Source: Euperipatoides rowelli (taxonomy: Eukaryota; Onychophora; Udeonychophora; Euonychophora; Peripatopsidae). Taken from it: a stretch of 12,596 nucleotides of DNA. Shown in pieces: positions 1 through 8,443 of this stretch (its first letter is position 1; each line of letters opens with the position of its first letter). The translations under genes were made by a program, and so were the position numbers. The notes beneath the pieces are model-generated. The model was given only the letters and a program-made list of their open reading frames with translations, made no database searches and was not told the origin of the DNA. The stretch lies in NCBI GenBank assembly GCA_003024985.2, contig PXIH01S0034425.1; one strand, written 5' to 3'.

Positions 1-1448
1 AAAAAGATATTCAAGGCAAGAAATAAATATTATTTTTTATTTTTTTTAAAGTGTTCAAAATCATTAAAATCTAGCCAATAACACAGCTAGCTGAAATAAA
101 TGAATCATAACACAATCGTATATTCGAATATCATTTTTTACATTACTGGTTATTTCTTTACACTGTGGTAGTAAAACGAAATCAGTTTGCTTTTAATGTA
201 GCTGTTGGAAATGGTAGATACCTATGGTGCTTGAGCACTCTTTGATAATCACTTCAATATCTAGTGTCATAATACACAAAGTTATTATAATAGTCACTTG
301 CCTTTGGTTTGGTACTGAAATTAATGGATCTGAGGTAATAATTCATATCTAACCATTTGTAAATTTGCTTGGTAATTGTAATTTTTCTCATTGTTTCTTT
401 TTTCAAACTCCTTTTATTTAACATTTTTTTATTTACCTAATTTTCTTAGGTATTTTTTTTAATGGAATAGATACATTATTTGATTTAAATATTTTTTTTA
501 TTATTATACTAGCAAGTTATTTCAATATTCATGGAATTGTCAATGTTTAAAGTAATAATTGATTTAGTAATATTCTTTAAAATAACTTTTCTAAACATTG
601 CAACTATTGAATAATTTTGTTACCGAGTACCGGTATGTAAAAGATTTATGGTTTTGCAACAAAAATGTTTTCATAAATTTTGAATAAGTAGTATACTGAA
701 GATTTGAAAAAGAATATTGCTATTTTATAGTTAGTCTGTAAGACATTTGTAAGTTATTCTACACATTTTCAATTTACATTTCAAAATATAACAAAAACTC
801 AATGAACATGAATTATTTATTAAAGTGATAAAGATAGAGTTTGATTAAATTTCATTACACCATGTGCTAAAATTTGTAATTCCTAGTAGTTCACTGTTGT
901 CCAAACCCATTGCTACATTTGGCAAAATGGTTACTAGTGTATGTCAAATTGTCAACTTGACACCAAAAAAAAAAGCTTATCAAACCTTATTAAAATGTAA
1001 TGAAAATCCTGTTTGTTGATTTTGGCTATTATGAAACAGTGGTTGGACTACACTGTCTTTATTGCCTCCCCTTTATAGCAAAATATTGTCCCACTCCTAT
1101 CTCTCTTATATACACTTCATTTGTAATTGTTAACATACTTGTAAATCTTTAATTACATTATGTTTAAAGATAACTTTTTAATTAAAAATTAGAATATATC
1201 ATTTATATTCAATTTAAAGTTAATTCAGTTTTAAATATTTAAAATTGAAGGTGTTCAAATGCTAGGTTTGATTAGTTTTTATAAGCAGAAAGGCTAGTTA
1301 AAGGTCAATCAGCAGAAATACTATAGATAAGCTTAGGCTTCAAAAATGGAAAGACTGAAGGTGGGAAAATGTGCTCTTGAGAAGTACCAGCATTAGAATT
1401 CAAAGTTTGTAGCAGTTCTGATTTTTTTTTAATTAATTTATTTTAATA
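1..1448. other. AT-rich non-coding stretch, no gene seen
   Basis: Neither strand has a long open frame, a recognisable protein motif or a tRNA-like fold. Homopolymer A and T runs are frequent. The only local structure noted is an A-run followed by GCTTATCAAA at 965-984, the same string as in the minisatellite at the far end of the window. The stretch could be intron or intergenic DNA. Confidence 0.6.
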
Positions 1449-1467
1449 TTTTTTTTTAATAGATCAA

Positions 1468-1488
1468 TTTCCTCTCACAGAGAGGAAA
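1468..1488 (-). other. 3'-terminal stem-loop of the minus-strand SINE
   Basis: The arms TTTCCTCT and AGAGGAAA are perfectly complementary around the 5-base loop CACAG. On the minus strand the hairpin sits just before the A-rich tail, the same place as hairpins in the two other SINEs here, so it may be a LINE reverse-transcriptase recognition structure. Confidence 0.6.
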
Positions 1489-1642
1489 TGACTATATTTT
1501 ATTTTCACAACAATGATTACAATTCAGGTATAAATACAAAGAATAGAATTTGAACGTATAATTGTCATATTTGTGCACAGAATTTGGTGAAGAAAATATT
1601 TACAACTTGAACCAATTTAATCCGAGAAACGAAGGGTTCCCC

Positions 1643-1653
1643 GGATTCGATCC
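1643..1653 (-). promoter_or_regulatory. Pol III B box of SINE
   Basis: The minus strand reads GGATCGAATCC, one base from the consensus GGTTCGAATCC. It is paired with the A box TAGTTAAGTGG at 1695-1705 at a spacing typical of tRNA-like internal promoters. Confidence 0.75.
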
Positions 1654-1718
1654 GGTGGCAGGCTGTGTCACCGGAGCGTCGAGTGGTGTGTTAACCACTT
1701 AACTAGCCCGCAGGGCTT

Positions 1719-3316
1719 AAAACCTATTTTAAAAATAAAGTTACTTTGAATGGCTCTTTAAAGCCCAAGATCTTTATACAGTAACTCTTAGATTAGTCTA
1801 ACCCTTTTGAACAGTTTAGTTCTGTTCTACAGATTATTCATGACTTATATCAAAAGACAAACGAAATAATTCAGAAATATTTTTACACGATGGATTGACA
1901 GGTTATTTTAGAAAAGTAACAAAAAGTTTCCGTCTCTTTTTGTAAAACAAAGTAAGACCTTTTCCATGTTAATAGTAACATCCAGAGGTGAAAGTACTGT
2001 AGACAAAATTTTTTTACAGGTATCAACCAGGCAGAGGTTAGGATTTCCAGTTCATCAGGGTTCTGGGAGGTTTTTGAGATTAATTGTTGCATTTTTAGTG
2101 CAATTCCGATTACTCAACCTTTTCATAATGTAATCAGAATGATCGATGTACAAAAAAACATTATTTAACTTGTAATAAATATGAGACGTAAATCTTTATT
2201 GGCTGAAAAAACATGATGTCATCCATGCATCAAAAATATGAATATAAAGCTATAAAAGGGAAGATATTATAGTTGTATAAATATAAATAAGCAGCATGAG
2301 ATTTAATTAAATATGGATTCCACAATGAAACAAACTATTTAGACACTGACAGCTGTTGCATATAACCCTCACTTCGTAAAAAATGCTTAATATGGGTACA
2401 AGTTTCCCAAATAAAAATAAATTTTGAAAAACAAATATAATAATCATATTTAATTAAAATTAATTATAATATGAGAACAACATATACATACTCTGTATGG
2501 TATATAATTATTTTAAAACCATACTTCTTGTTAATAAAACATTGAGCACATAATTTGAATATTCGAGATTCTTGCTAGTATAATCTGCATTATTTCATTT
2601 TCATCAAAACAACTTCTGGTATTATTTCATCTGCTCATTTTTCTTTCTGTTTTCTTCTTTATTTTGCTCTTTTAAATTGTCAATGATTTATTAAGACATA
2701 TTATAAAAACAATATTATAAAAACAAGAAAGCCACTCAGATTTTATATTTTTGCTTTTTTTTTCTCTCCCATGAAATGTTTTCTGCCACTGTAACAACTG
2801 CTGGGCTTCACTTCTCCGTCAAACATTTGTTGTCATATGTAAGATAATAATAACAACACAGACTACTCTACATTTGATAAACTAAGGAATCGTATTATTG
2901 ACTAGTAGCCAATATTTCTCTCTCTTATTCATTCTGTTTTATGGTGGTGTCGTTTTTATTTCTATTTTTTTTTATATAAAATTGATCACAATATCTTTTT
3001 AATAAAGATAAAATTAAATGGTGCATTTTTTTCCTCCAAATTGCATTATTTATTTCTAATTGAAATAAATAAAAGTCTACCTTGTAGTAAATAGCGTACT
3101 TTACTCTAAATATGAGTGTTTAGCTCAATCTGAAGTGCTTTCTGTCCGAGAAGATTGTGCAGGAGTGTTGGTTGCCGCTTTGATTGTTGATTCCTTAGTC
3201 TTATAGAGTCATTGATGTTTTATGTGCTCTGATGCATTTTGTGGCACAAGACTTTTTATTTTATTTTATTTTCATCAATTCAAAAAAACATTTTAAATCT
3301 TTGTATTTTCTTCTAG
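1719..3316. other. AT-rich non-coding stretch, possibly intronic
   Basis: There is no recognisable gene. A short open stretch at 1883-2092 (minus) resembles no family I know. A perfect 11-bp inverted repeat with a 5-base loop lies at 3046-3072, made only of A/T apart from one C/G pair. A GC-richer patch at about 3110-3200 contains an open frame of around 45 codons without an ATG, which is too weak to call an exon. If the exon candidate at 3317 is real, the DNA just upstream is intron. Confidence 0.45.
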
Positions 3317-3825
3317 ACAATTCAGCAAATTGTAGAATCAATTTAAGGAAGCCGTGGTAGATAAACTTGAAACAGCCATGCAAATCCTTTTCAAATTCAA
3401 AGCAAATTTTGTCTTGGCAAACTTAATAAATTGTTGCTGATTGTGTAGTTTAGACCTTTGTACACCAGAAGGCAGAGTGATCAAGCCAGAAACTAGCTAC
3501 CTCTTATAGCAATATGAACTTGATGCGACTCTAATACTAAGTGCTTGTTGATGATCACTGCTCTTTTCATTTCATATTTTTCCATTGTATATAATCATAT
3601 TTCTTTCTGTATTTTTTTTAAGAAAAAAAAACTCTAAAACTCTTTATCTCATATCAAACTTTCAGTGGAAAGATGTCAAGAGGTTCCTTCTCTTGAAGGC
3701 TTTGTGATTTCTTGTCAATGTATTTTAACAGAAATGTTTTATGTGTATATAGATGTATTGCACTCTTCCACCACAATTGATGTATATTTTGAAATTTGCT
3801 GAATAAACAAATTTGAGTTTCATTC
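3317..3825 (+). other. Candidate 3'-terminal exon and 3' UTR of an unknown host gene
   Basis: A pyrimidine-rich tract ends in a good splice acceptor (TTTTCTTCTAG, AG at 3315-3316). Directly after it, the phase-0 frame reads TIQQIVESI and stops at TAA 3344-3346; in another phase a 14-codon tail would end at TAG 3358-3360. About 480 bases of UTR-like sequence follow, less T-run dominated than the flanks, and end at an AATAAA (3802-3807) with a T/GT-rich region downstream. The combination of acceptor, short C-terminal coding end, stop, UTR and poly(A) site is what a last exon looks like. The coding tail is too short to identify a protein, and no upstream exon is recognisable here. It could be coincidence in AT-rich DNA; transcript data would settle it. 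Confidence 0.4.
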
Positions 3826-3849
3826 ATTTGCTGTTTTGTTTAATTCTTT
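3802..3849 (+). terminator. Candidate poly(A) signal with downstream GT/T-rich element
   Basis: AATAAA at 3802-3807 is preceded by a TGTA-containing stretch (from 3781) and followed 20-40 bases later by a T/GT-rich segment (TTTGCTGTTTTGTTTAA). This is the standard metazoan cleavage and polyadenylation layout, with cleavage expected at about 3820-3828. AATAAA alone is common in this AT-rich DNA; the surrounding elements raise the likelihood. Confidence 0.45.
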
Positions 3850-4027
3850 AAGCAATCATACGTGTCAAATCAAATATTTTGATCTTTATCAATATTTGTT
3901 TCATCATTCATTAGTTAGTCAACATTAAATAAAATATTTTAAATTGTATAGCTCCGGTGGGGCATAGTCATTATTTGTCCTAATTGGAGTAGTTTAGTGT
4001 TGGATGAAGGTTACAACTTAAACTAGA

Positions 4028-4044
4028 AATAAGACTACCATTCT
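4028..4044 (+). repeat. 5' target-site duplication of the split SINE
   Basis: AATAAGACTACCATTCT here matches AATAAGGCTACCAATCT at 8938-8954 at 15 of 17 positions. The two copies bracket the SINE, which is now interrupted by 4.5 kb of LTR retrotransposon. The exact edge with the tRNA-like acceptor stem (T4044) is uncertain by one base. Confidence 0.8.
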
Positions 4045-4131
4045 GGCACATTGGTCCAGTGGATGCGATCTGGACTGCCTTGTGCTCAGATATGTAGTCC
4101 TGTGGACAGGTTCGATACCTGGGGGGTGCCA
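4044..4131 (+). other. tRNA-like cloverleaf head of the split SINE
   Basis: Acceptor, D and T arms can all be drawn, with intact A and B boxes. It is not called a functional tRNA gene because the sequence continues into a SINE body, no clear terminator T-run follows the head, and the whole unit is flanked by a target duplication. Confidence 0.65.
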
Positions 4132-4249
4132 GTACCATTCTGGGTTTTTTCCAGACTTGGGTGCCAGGGTGTGTGTTTTCAACACACTTTAGACCGTTAA
4201 AAGTCTTGGTGTGAAGAATTATGTCTACTGAATCCCGGATCTTAAAATG
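4045..4249 (+). mobile_element. 5' half of a tRNA-derived SINE, split by the LTR retrotransposon
   Basis: The head (4044-4131) folds like a tRNA. An acceptor-type stem TGGCAC (4044-4049) pairs with GTGCCA (4126-4131), TCCAG pairs with CTGGA in the D-arm position, and a T-arm carries the TTCGATA loop. The A box is TGGTCCAGTGG (4052-4062) and the B box GGTTCGATACC (4109-4119). The long region between the D and T arms suggests a class II (Leu/Ser-like) ancestor. A non-coding body follows, and at 4250 it is cut by the retrotransposon LTR. The remaining 3' part is at 8779-8937, giving about 364 bp in total, longer than the other two SINEs, so this is a different family or contains extra sequence. 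Confidence 0.85.
4245..4249. repeat. 5-bp target-site duplication (left) of the LTR retrotransposon
   Basis: AAATG directly abuts the outer TG of the left LTR. The same 5 bases (8774-8778) directly abut the outer CA of the right LTR. A 5-bp duplication is typical of Ty3/gypsy integrases. Confidence 0.85.
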
Positions 4250-4442
4250 TGTTATAACTTACTACTACATTAATTACTGACTCATAAACAGGCTTATGTT
4301 CTTTAGACTAGTATTTATTGAAAACTAAATAACAAAGCCTACCTTCAGCCATGTGTTTTTACTCACAGTGTCCCATAATAATAAACACGTTAGTCTTATT
4401 TATACAAGAGTATAACTAACAATTATATCTAACTACACAACA
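4250..4442 (-). repeat. 3' LTR (193 bp)
   Basis: This copy begins TGTTATAACTT and ends CTACACAACA on the plus strand, matching 8444-8773 outside indels. On the minus strand it holds a possible TATA box (TTGTATAAATAAG near 4409-4397) and a possible poly(A) signal AATAAA (4319-4314). It carries about 27 bases after GACTC that the 5' LTR lacks, either a small insertion here or a deletion in the other copy. Confidence 0.9.
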
Positions 4443-4455
4443 CTACTCCTCCCTT
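4443..4455 (-). promoter_or_regulatory. Polypurine tract
   Basis: The minus strand reads AAGGGAGGAGTAG immediately before the 3' LTR start (TGTTGTG). A purine run in exactly this position primes plus-strand DNA synthesis in LTR elements. Confidence 0.8.
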
Positions 4456-4456
4456 A

Positions 4457-5700
4457 AAATGTAAAAAGACACAATAAAAGTCCAGTCTCTCCACAGGTTT
4501 TCTTTTCCTCTCTGATTTCCTTGGCACTGTACGTTTTCCAGTTATTTTGTAATCAGTTATAATTTCAGGTTGGTGAGCAATCACTGCTTCATTTATAACT
4601 GTTTGAGTACCATCTATTAGTTTGGTTTCACTTTTCACAGGTTCATCTCTTGTATCACAATTTTTCTTCTCTTCAAGATCCAGTCTTCATCCAGTCTCTA
4701 TTTGCCATCCTTACTTGATCCTGATGTCAACTAAACACACCCCTTTCTGTTTGTATGTTCAACATGGCATTTTTCTCAATAACTTTTCCAGACATCCACT
4801 TTTGTCCTTTTCCAAAATTTCTGATCCAAACCTTTTCCCCAAGTTCAATTCTGTTTCTAATGTTTACTGATTCAACAACACTTCTTGACAAAACTGGGTT
4901 CATTAAATCAATTTTGGTTCAAAATTTCCTACCAAGTAACATCTCGGTAATTTTCCAGTTGATGTGACAGGAGTCCTATAATTCATAACATTCCAATCTG
5001 ACAATGGCAGATTTCAAACTCTGAAGAACTTCTAGCTTTAATTTCTTCAACCTCTTTTTTACAATCCGCAAAGCCCTCTCAGCTTGACCATTCAATGTGG
5101 GATGGTAGGGAGCTGTGTACAGATGTTTCACTCCATTTTTTTTTTAGATATTTAACAAATGGTTCCCCCGAGAAATGTGTGCCATTATTTGTCACTAAGG
5201 TGAACAGCATAGTAGCACCTTAGCTGTCGACTGGGAAGTAACAGAACTCACTATCATTGCCTCCATCCATTGTAGAATGAGAATCTACAATTATAAGAAT
5301 CTTTACCATCTACTGGACCAGCATAATCTNCATGTATTTTCTCCCATGGATGAATTGCATTTGGCCATGGCACATATAGGTTTGTTTAAAGCATATACAC
5401 AGTATGCTGACAAACATTACAGCAACTCGTATGTTTCTCAATGTCCATGTCAACTTCAGGCCACCAGACCTTTTCCTTGGCCAAAGGCTTCATCAGTGAC
5501 ATCCCCTGATGTCCATCATGCAACTCTTCCAACACAAGCTCTCAAAGTTTTTGGTATAAGTATCTTCAATCCCTATAGCAATATGTCTCCTTCCATGGAT
5601 AACTCAAGTCTCTTTTGGAAAAAGTTTTTTATTTCATCCAACTCACTGTAGGCCTTTTTTGTCTTTCGGCCAACCATGTTCACTTTTAGTCTGTACACTT
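4457..5700 (-). pseudogene. Pol: integrase region (HHCC, core, C-terminal tail), broken
   Basis: Read on the minus strand, the HHCC zinc-binding segment is recognisable from LHDGH (5523-5509) through a VWWPE motif (near 5470-5455) to CNVCQ (near 5415). The catalytic core follows: DYAGP around 5328 keeps the first acidic residue, but the motif that should read SDNG or TDNG reads TNNG (codon 5189-5187), so the second catalytic Asp is Asn. The third region, resembling AP-YHP--NGQAERA, keeps its Glu near 5090-5080. The C-terminal tail (4638-4429 frame) contains a basic RKSERKRKPVERLD motif typical of gypsy pol ends. Stops after the HHCC and frame changes throughout show it is not expressed as one protein. 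One ambiguous base (N) at 5330 falls in the codon next to the first Asp. The plus-strand open frames over this region are antisense shadows. Confidence 0.85.
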
Positions 5701-5773
5701 ACTGTGTCAACATCAGAGTTTTTTCTTTAGTCACTTCTTAATAATACTATACAAGCTCTTCCAAATTAGGTGT

Positions 5774-6296
5774 TTACCTCTCTTCTGACTGCAAAGGTAA
5801 TCTACTGAGAACAGCATTAGCATGCAATTTTCCTTTCCTATAAGTCAGTTTATAAGAATATCCAGCCAAAATCATAGCCCATCTTTGTATCTTTGCAGCA
5901 GCCACTAGGTATTTGTTTCTTTTCAGACAAGGAGACCAAAGGTTGATGATCAGTTTGAAGGGTGAAAGTATGCCCAACTAAATAATCTCTAAATTTTGTA
6001 ACTCCAAAGGTGAGAGCTAGTGCTCCTTTTCTAAGAATACCCTTTTCAGCTTTGGTTAGAGTATGTGATGCAAAAGCTATTGTTCTGTCACCATCACTAT
6101 GTTTGCTTGGGTGTGACAGAACTGTGCCTATTCCATAAGGTGACACATCGCATGCCAAAATTAATTCACTGGAATCATCATAGTGAGCCAAAACCGATGA
6201 GCTACATATGGCCTCCTTTGCAGCTTGAAAAGCAATATCCTCTTTCCATTCCCAATTTTTCTCCTCTAAAAGTATATACAAAGGTGCAAACATCAT
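5774..6296 (-). pseudogene. Pol: RNase H domain and RNase H-integrase linker, broken
   Basis: The 6296-5850 frame starts inside the reverse transcriptase connection (LYILLEEKNWEWKED) and runs through RNase H. LACDVSPYGIG keeps the first Asp and TDHQPL keeps a later Asp. The motif usually read as EKEALA is RKGALA, so the expected catalytic Glu is Gly. The sequence then changes frame and continues (5977-5774) with IQRWAMILAGYSYKLTYRKG and a decayed NADALSRLPL-type motif (NAVLSRLPL), the standard end of this domain in gypsy elements. The frame change near 5910 separates the two parts. The enzyme would have degraded the RNA strand of the RNA-DNA hybrid during element replication. Confidence 0.85.
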
Positions 6297-6960
6297 AGCT
6301 TGATTTTTTTAATGAATTTACCATAGTACCCAATTGTTCCTATGAAACCTTTAACTGTTCAACAGTCTCAGTAGCTGGTGCTTCCTTTATGGCTCTTAAT
6401 CTTTCAGGTAGAGGGTGCAATCCATCCATATCTATTTTATATCCAAGTAAGTCACATGATCCAACATAAATTCACATTTATTTCTCTTGAGTTTTAATCC
6501 GGCTTCCATCAGTCTGGTTAGTACCTGCTTCAACTTTTCCAAATGTTCATTATTTTTCCCTGTTATGATGATATCCTGAAATCCCCAACCATGGTAATTC
6601 CTTATATTAATGTGTCCACCAAACATTGGATCACAGCAGGTGCTGGGGAGATCCCAAAAGAAAATCTATTATATTTATATAGACCCTTGTGAGTGTTAAT
6701 GACCACCAACTCCTTTGCCTCATCAAGCTCAAGCTGATTGTATGCATCATGCAAGTCATTTTTTGTGAATTTCATTCCCCTGCCAATGTTGCAAAAATTG
6801 AATCAATCTTAGGAAGAGGGTAGCATTCTATGTTCAAATTTGGGTTCACTGTGGTCTTAAGTCTCCACATAGTCTCACTGTCTTTCTTTCTTTAACTTCA
6901 CCACCACTGGAGATGCAATAATCTCTCAATTTTGTGTGATACCTTGTCTTTTAGTGAGTA
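6297..6960 (-). pseudogene. Pol: reverse transcriptase, broken
   Basis: Pieces occur in the right order across several frames on the minus strand. IASPVVVKLKK lies near 6920-6885. YPLPKI is at 6822-6805, followed by a KNDLHDAYNQLELDE block that keeps the motif A Asp. Then come THKGLYKYNRFSFGIS (near 6695-6645), an APAVIQ block, and ITGKNNEHLEKLKQVLTRL with the following GLKLKRNKCEF. The polymerase motif normally YxDD reads GFQD at 6584-6573, so the first of the two metal-binding Asp residues is gone. There are at least three frame changes and an in-frame stop. The domain is close to complete in length but inactive. Confidence 0.85.
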
Positions 6961-7032
6961 TGGAACTTGTCTAGCTGCCATAAATTTAGGGTTTAGTTTC
7001 TGGTTTAGTCCATAAATGAACTCTATAGTTCC

Positions 7033-7430
7033 TCAATGTGCCCAAACTCTCACCAATTCAATGTCCACATTTGCATGAGTTAATGTTTTACTGTTTAGTG
7101 CAAAACTATCTTTACTCAAAATGTCCAACTTAGAGTTCAAAATCCAATCTCTTCCACATAGACTAGGTCCTTCACCTTCTAATACCCACGATTTTAAAAT
7201 ATCAGATCTACCTTTAAGATTTACATGCACACAATATCCTTTGACTATGGTTTTGTGTCCAGTAAATGAAGTTAAGTTGTCTATTTTCAATAATGTCATT
7301 TGTTGATAATCTTTTTAATTTACTCTTATGATGTGAAAGGAGAGCCTGTATCAAGTTCTAACTCCATCTCCTTTCCATTTAGTTCAAAAACCTGTGATTG
7401 GATTTGGAGCACCTTCACCTCCTTTATGGA
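7033..7430 (-). pseudogene. Pol: aspartic protease and junction to reverse transcriptase, broken
   Basis: On the minus strand the active-site motif LDTGS is encoded at 7355-7341, preceded by a FELNGKEMELE strand as in retropepsins. The frame breaks just after it (stop near 7335). It resumes in 7299-7033 with TSFTGHKTIVKGYC and GPSLCGRDWI, which matches the GPxLLGRxWL motif found at the end of gypsy proteases. The catalytic DTG triplet is intact but the domain is split. It would have cleaved Gag-Pol in the particle. Confidence 0.8.
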
Positions 7431-7547
7431 ATAAGTGATATTCAGGATCAATCTCTTTTTTCAGGAGAGGTCAAACAGTGTAGTTTTCCTTGACCACGGT
7501 TTTACATTGAACTTACTTGACTTTGGTTTCCCGTTTTCTATGGTTTT

Positions 7548-7637
7548 ACAACATTTAGCCAAATGCCCTACCTTCCAACATTCAGCAGTTTTATAATAAT
7601 TTTTCTCATTGTGATTATTTTTATCATATCTGGTGCA
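7548..7637 (-). pseudogene. Gag nucleocapsid zinc knuckles, degenerate
   Basis: The minus strand reads CTRYDKNNHNEKNYY followed by ECWKVGHLAKC. The spacing matches two CCHC-type knuckles of gypsy nucleocapsids, but Cys residues at the second and last positions of the first knuckle read Tyr and the second knuckle lacks one Cys. The segment lies in a different frame from the upstream gag block that ends at 7624. Both knuckles would have bound genomic RNA of the element. Confidence 0.65.
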
Positions 7638-8229
7638 TTGTTTTGATTTTCAGTAATTTTTTTGTTTTTGTGTAGTGACAACTTATTTGCTCTGTTGCAA
7701 TTTCTCCTCTTAATTTCCTGGTATTGTTTGTTGCACATGCCAGAGCACTTGCGATAGCCACAGCACGTTCAAACATTAGCATTTGTTCTTCAAACAATCT
7801 CTGTGGAATGGCATCATTATCTATGCCTACAACAAATTGATCTCTAAGTGTGTGGTCTAAACTGATGGATTCAAATCTACAAGTACTAGCTAATCTTCTA
7901 AGACTGGCAACATAATCAGGTATAGTTTCATTAGGATTTTTTTTCTACTTCTAAACTTAAAAGTTTCAAGAATTTTGGAAGGTTTAGGAAGAAAATGAAG
8001 GTGTCAATACATATAATATTAAATTGAAATTCTTATCGGCTGGGTCTTCTGCAGCAAACAAATCGAAAAGCAAATTGAAAACCTTTGTTCCCACTGACGT
8101 TAAGAATATATTTTTCATTTTGTCAGAATCAATATCATTTTCCAAAAAAAATTGATGCACTTGCGCTATATAGTGATCCCAACTCTCTTCATTTTTATCG
8201 AAAGCAATTATTTTTTCGAAAGCAGGCAT
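7624..8229 (-). pseudogene. Gag capsid-like protein, one frameshift
   Basis: The likely start ATG is at 8229-8227 and gives MPAFEKIIAFDKNEESW, the usual opening of gypsy Gag with a WDHYIAQVHQFF block. That frame ends near 7984. A second frame, open from about 8003 to the stop at 7626-7624 (about 127 codons), continues the same protein. It includes LPKPSKILETFKFRSR, a DYVASLRRLAS block, LRDQFVVGI, and a segment rich in Ala, Ile and Glu that matches the capsid C-terminal part of Ty3/gypsy Gag. A single frame change near 8000 separates the halves, so gag is the best preserved part. The frame lacks its own ATG after the break. Confidence 0.85.
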
Positions 8230-8424
8230 ATCTTACTTAAATAATGTATATATAAACAACTGTCTAATACTCTATGCTTTTCAATAATTAATCTATCTAT
8301 CCAAAATTTCGTAAGTTTTACTGGAATTGTATATATCATTCCACGTTGCTTTCTTTTTTATCTATGGCACCATTTTTATTTTGTCCCGCTAATTTTGTAT
8401 TTTCATTTGAAAACCAATAGTTTG
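8230..8424 (-). other. 5' leader of the retrotransposon
   Basis: This AT-rich, non-coding segment lies between the primer-binding site and the gag start. It corresponds to the untranslated leader, where packaging signals would be expected, but no specific signal is recognisable. Confidence 0.6.
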
Positions 8425-8442
8425 TATTATCAATCGTCCCCA
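8425..8442 (-). promoter_or_regulatory. Primer-binding site
   Basis: One base inside the 5' LTR, the minus strand reads TGGGGACGATTGATAATA. The leading TGG complements the CCA end of a tRNA, and the position is where minus-strand synthesis is primed. The cognate tRNA cannot be named without a tRNA set from the same species. Confidence 0.65.
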
Positions 8443-8443
8443 G

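Larger units (their letters stand above)
1449..1718 (-). mobile_element. tRNA-derived SINE (minus strand), about 270 bp
   Basis: Read on the minus strand, the element opens near 1718 with a tRNA-like head. The RNA polymerase III A box TAGTTAAGTGG is at 1705-1695 and the B box GGATCGAATCC at 1653-1643, the latter inside a CCGGA/TCCGG arm typical of a T-stem. An AT-rich body without coding potential follows. The 3' end has a perfect stem-loop (8-bp arms 1488-1481 and 1475-1468) and then an A-rich tail at 1457-1449. GC content jumps sharply at 1621-1716 relative to the flanks, as expected for a tRNA-derived head. A possible target duplication (TATTTTAA near 1439 and 1725) is too low in complexity to rely on. 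It is an autonomous-promoter but non-coding element that would depend on a LINE for movement. Confidence 0.8.

Noticed and set aside
1883-2092. Minus-strand open frame of 69 codons
   Set aside because: No recognisable motif, no splice signals in convincing places and no repeat evidence; length is within chance.
3046-3072. Perfect 11-bp palindrome as a terminator or regulatory site
   Set aside because: Almost entirely A/T, where such palindromes arise by chance; nothing around it supports a role.
3069-3200. Open frame of about 45 codons without ATG in a GC-richer patch
   Set aside because: Splice signals are not convincing and a frame of this length is not rare over 12 kb; left as a weak hint only.
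4044-4131. Functional tRNA gene
   Set aside because: The fold continues into a SINE body with a tail and a target duplication, and no terminator T-run follows the head.
4622-4967. Plus-strand open frames of 70-82 codons
   Set aside because: They lie over the decayed integrase C-terminal region, are rich in Phe, Ser and Leu as expected for T-rich DNA, and show no motif.
5277-5651. Plus-strand open frame of 124 codons
   Set aside because: It is antisense to the HHCC and integrase core of the minus-strand retrotransposon, whose motifs (VWWPE, DYAGP) are clear. It contains an undetermined residue and resembles no family.
4443-5770. Envelope-like gene between integrase and the 3' LTR
   Set aside because: The sequence between the integrase core and the polypurine tract is accounted for by the integrase C-terminal tail; no signal peptide or membrane segment is visible.
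6065-6298. Plus-strand open frame of 77 codons
   Set aside because: Antisense shadow of the RNase H domain on the minus strand.
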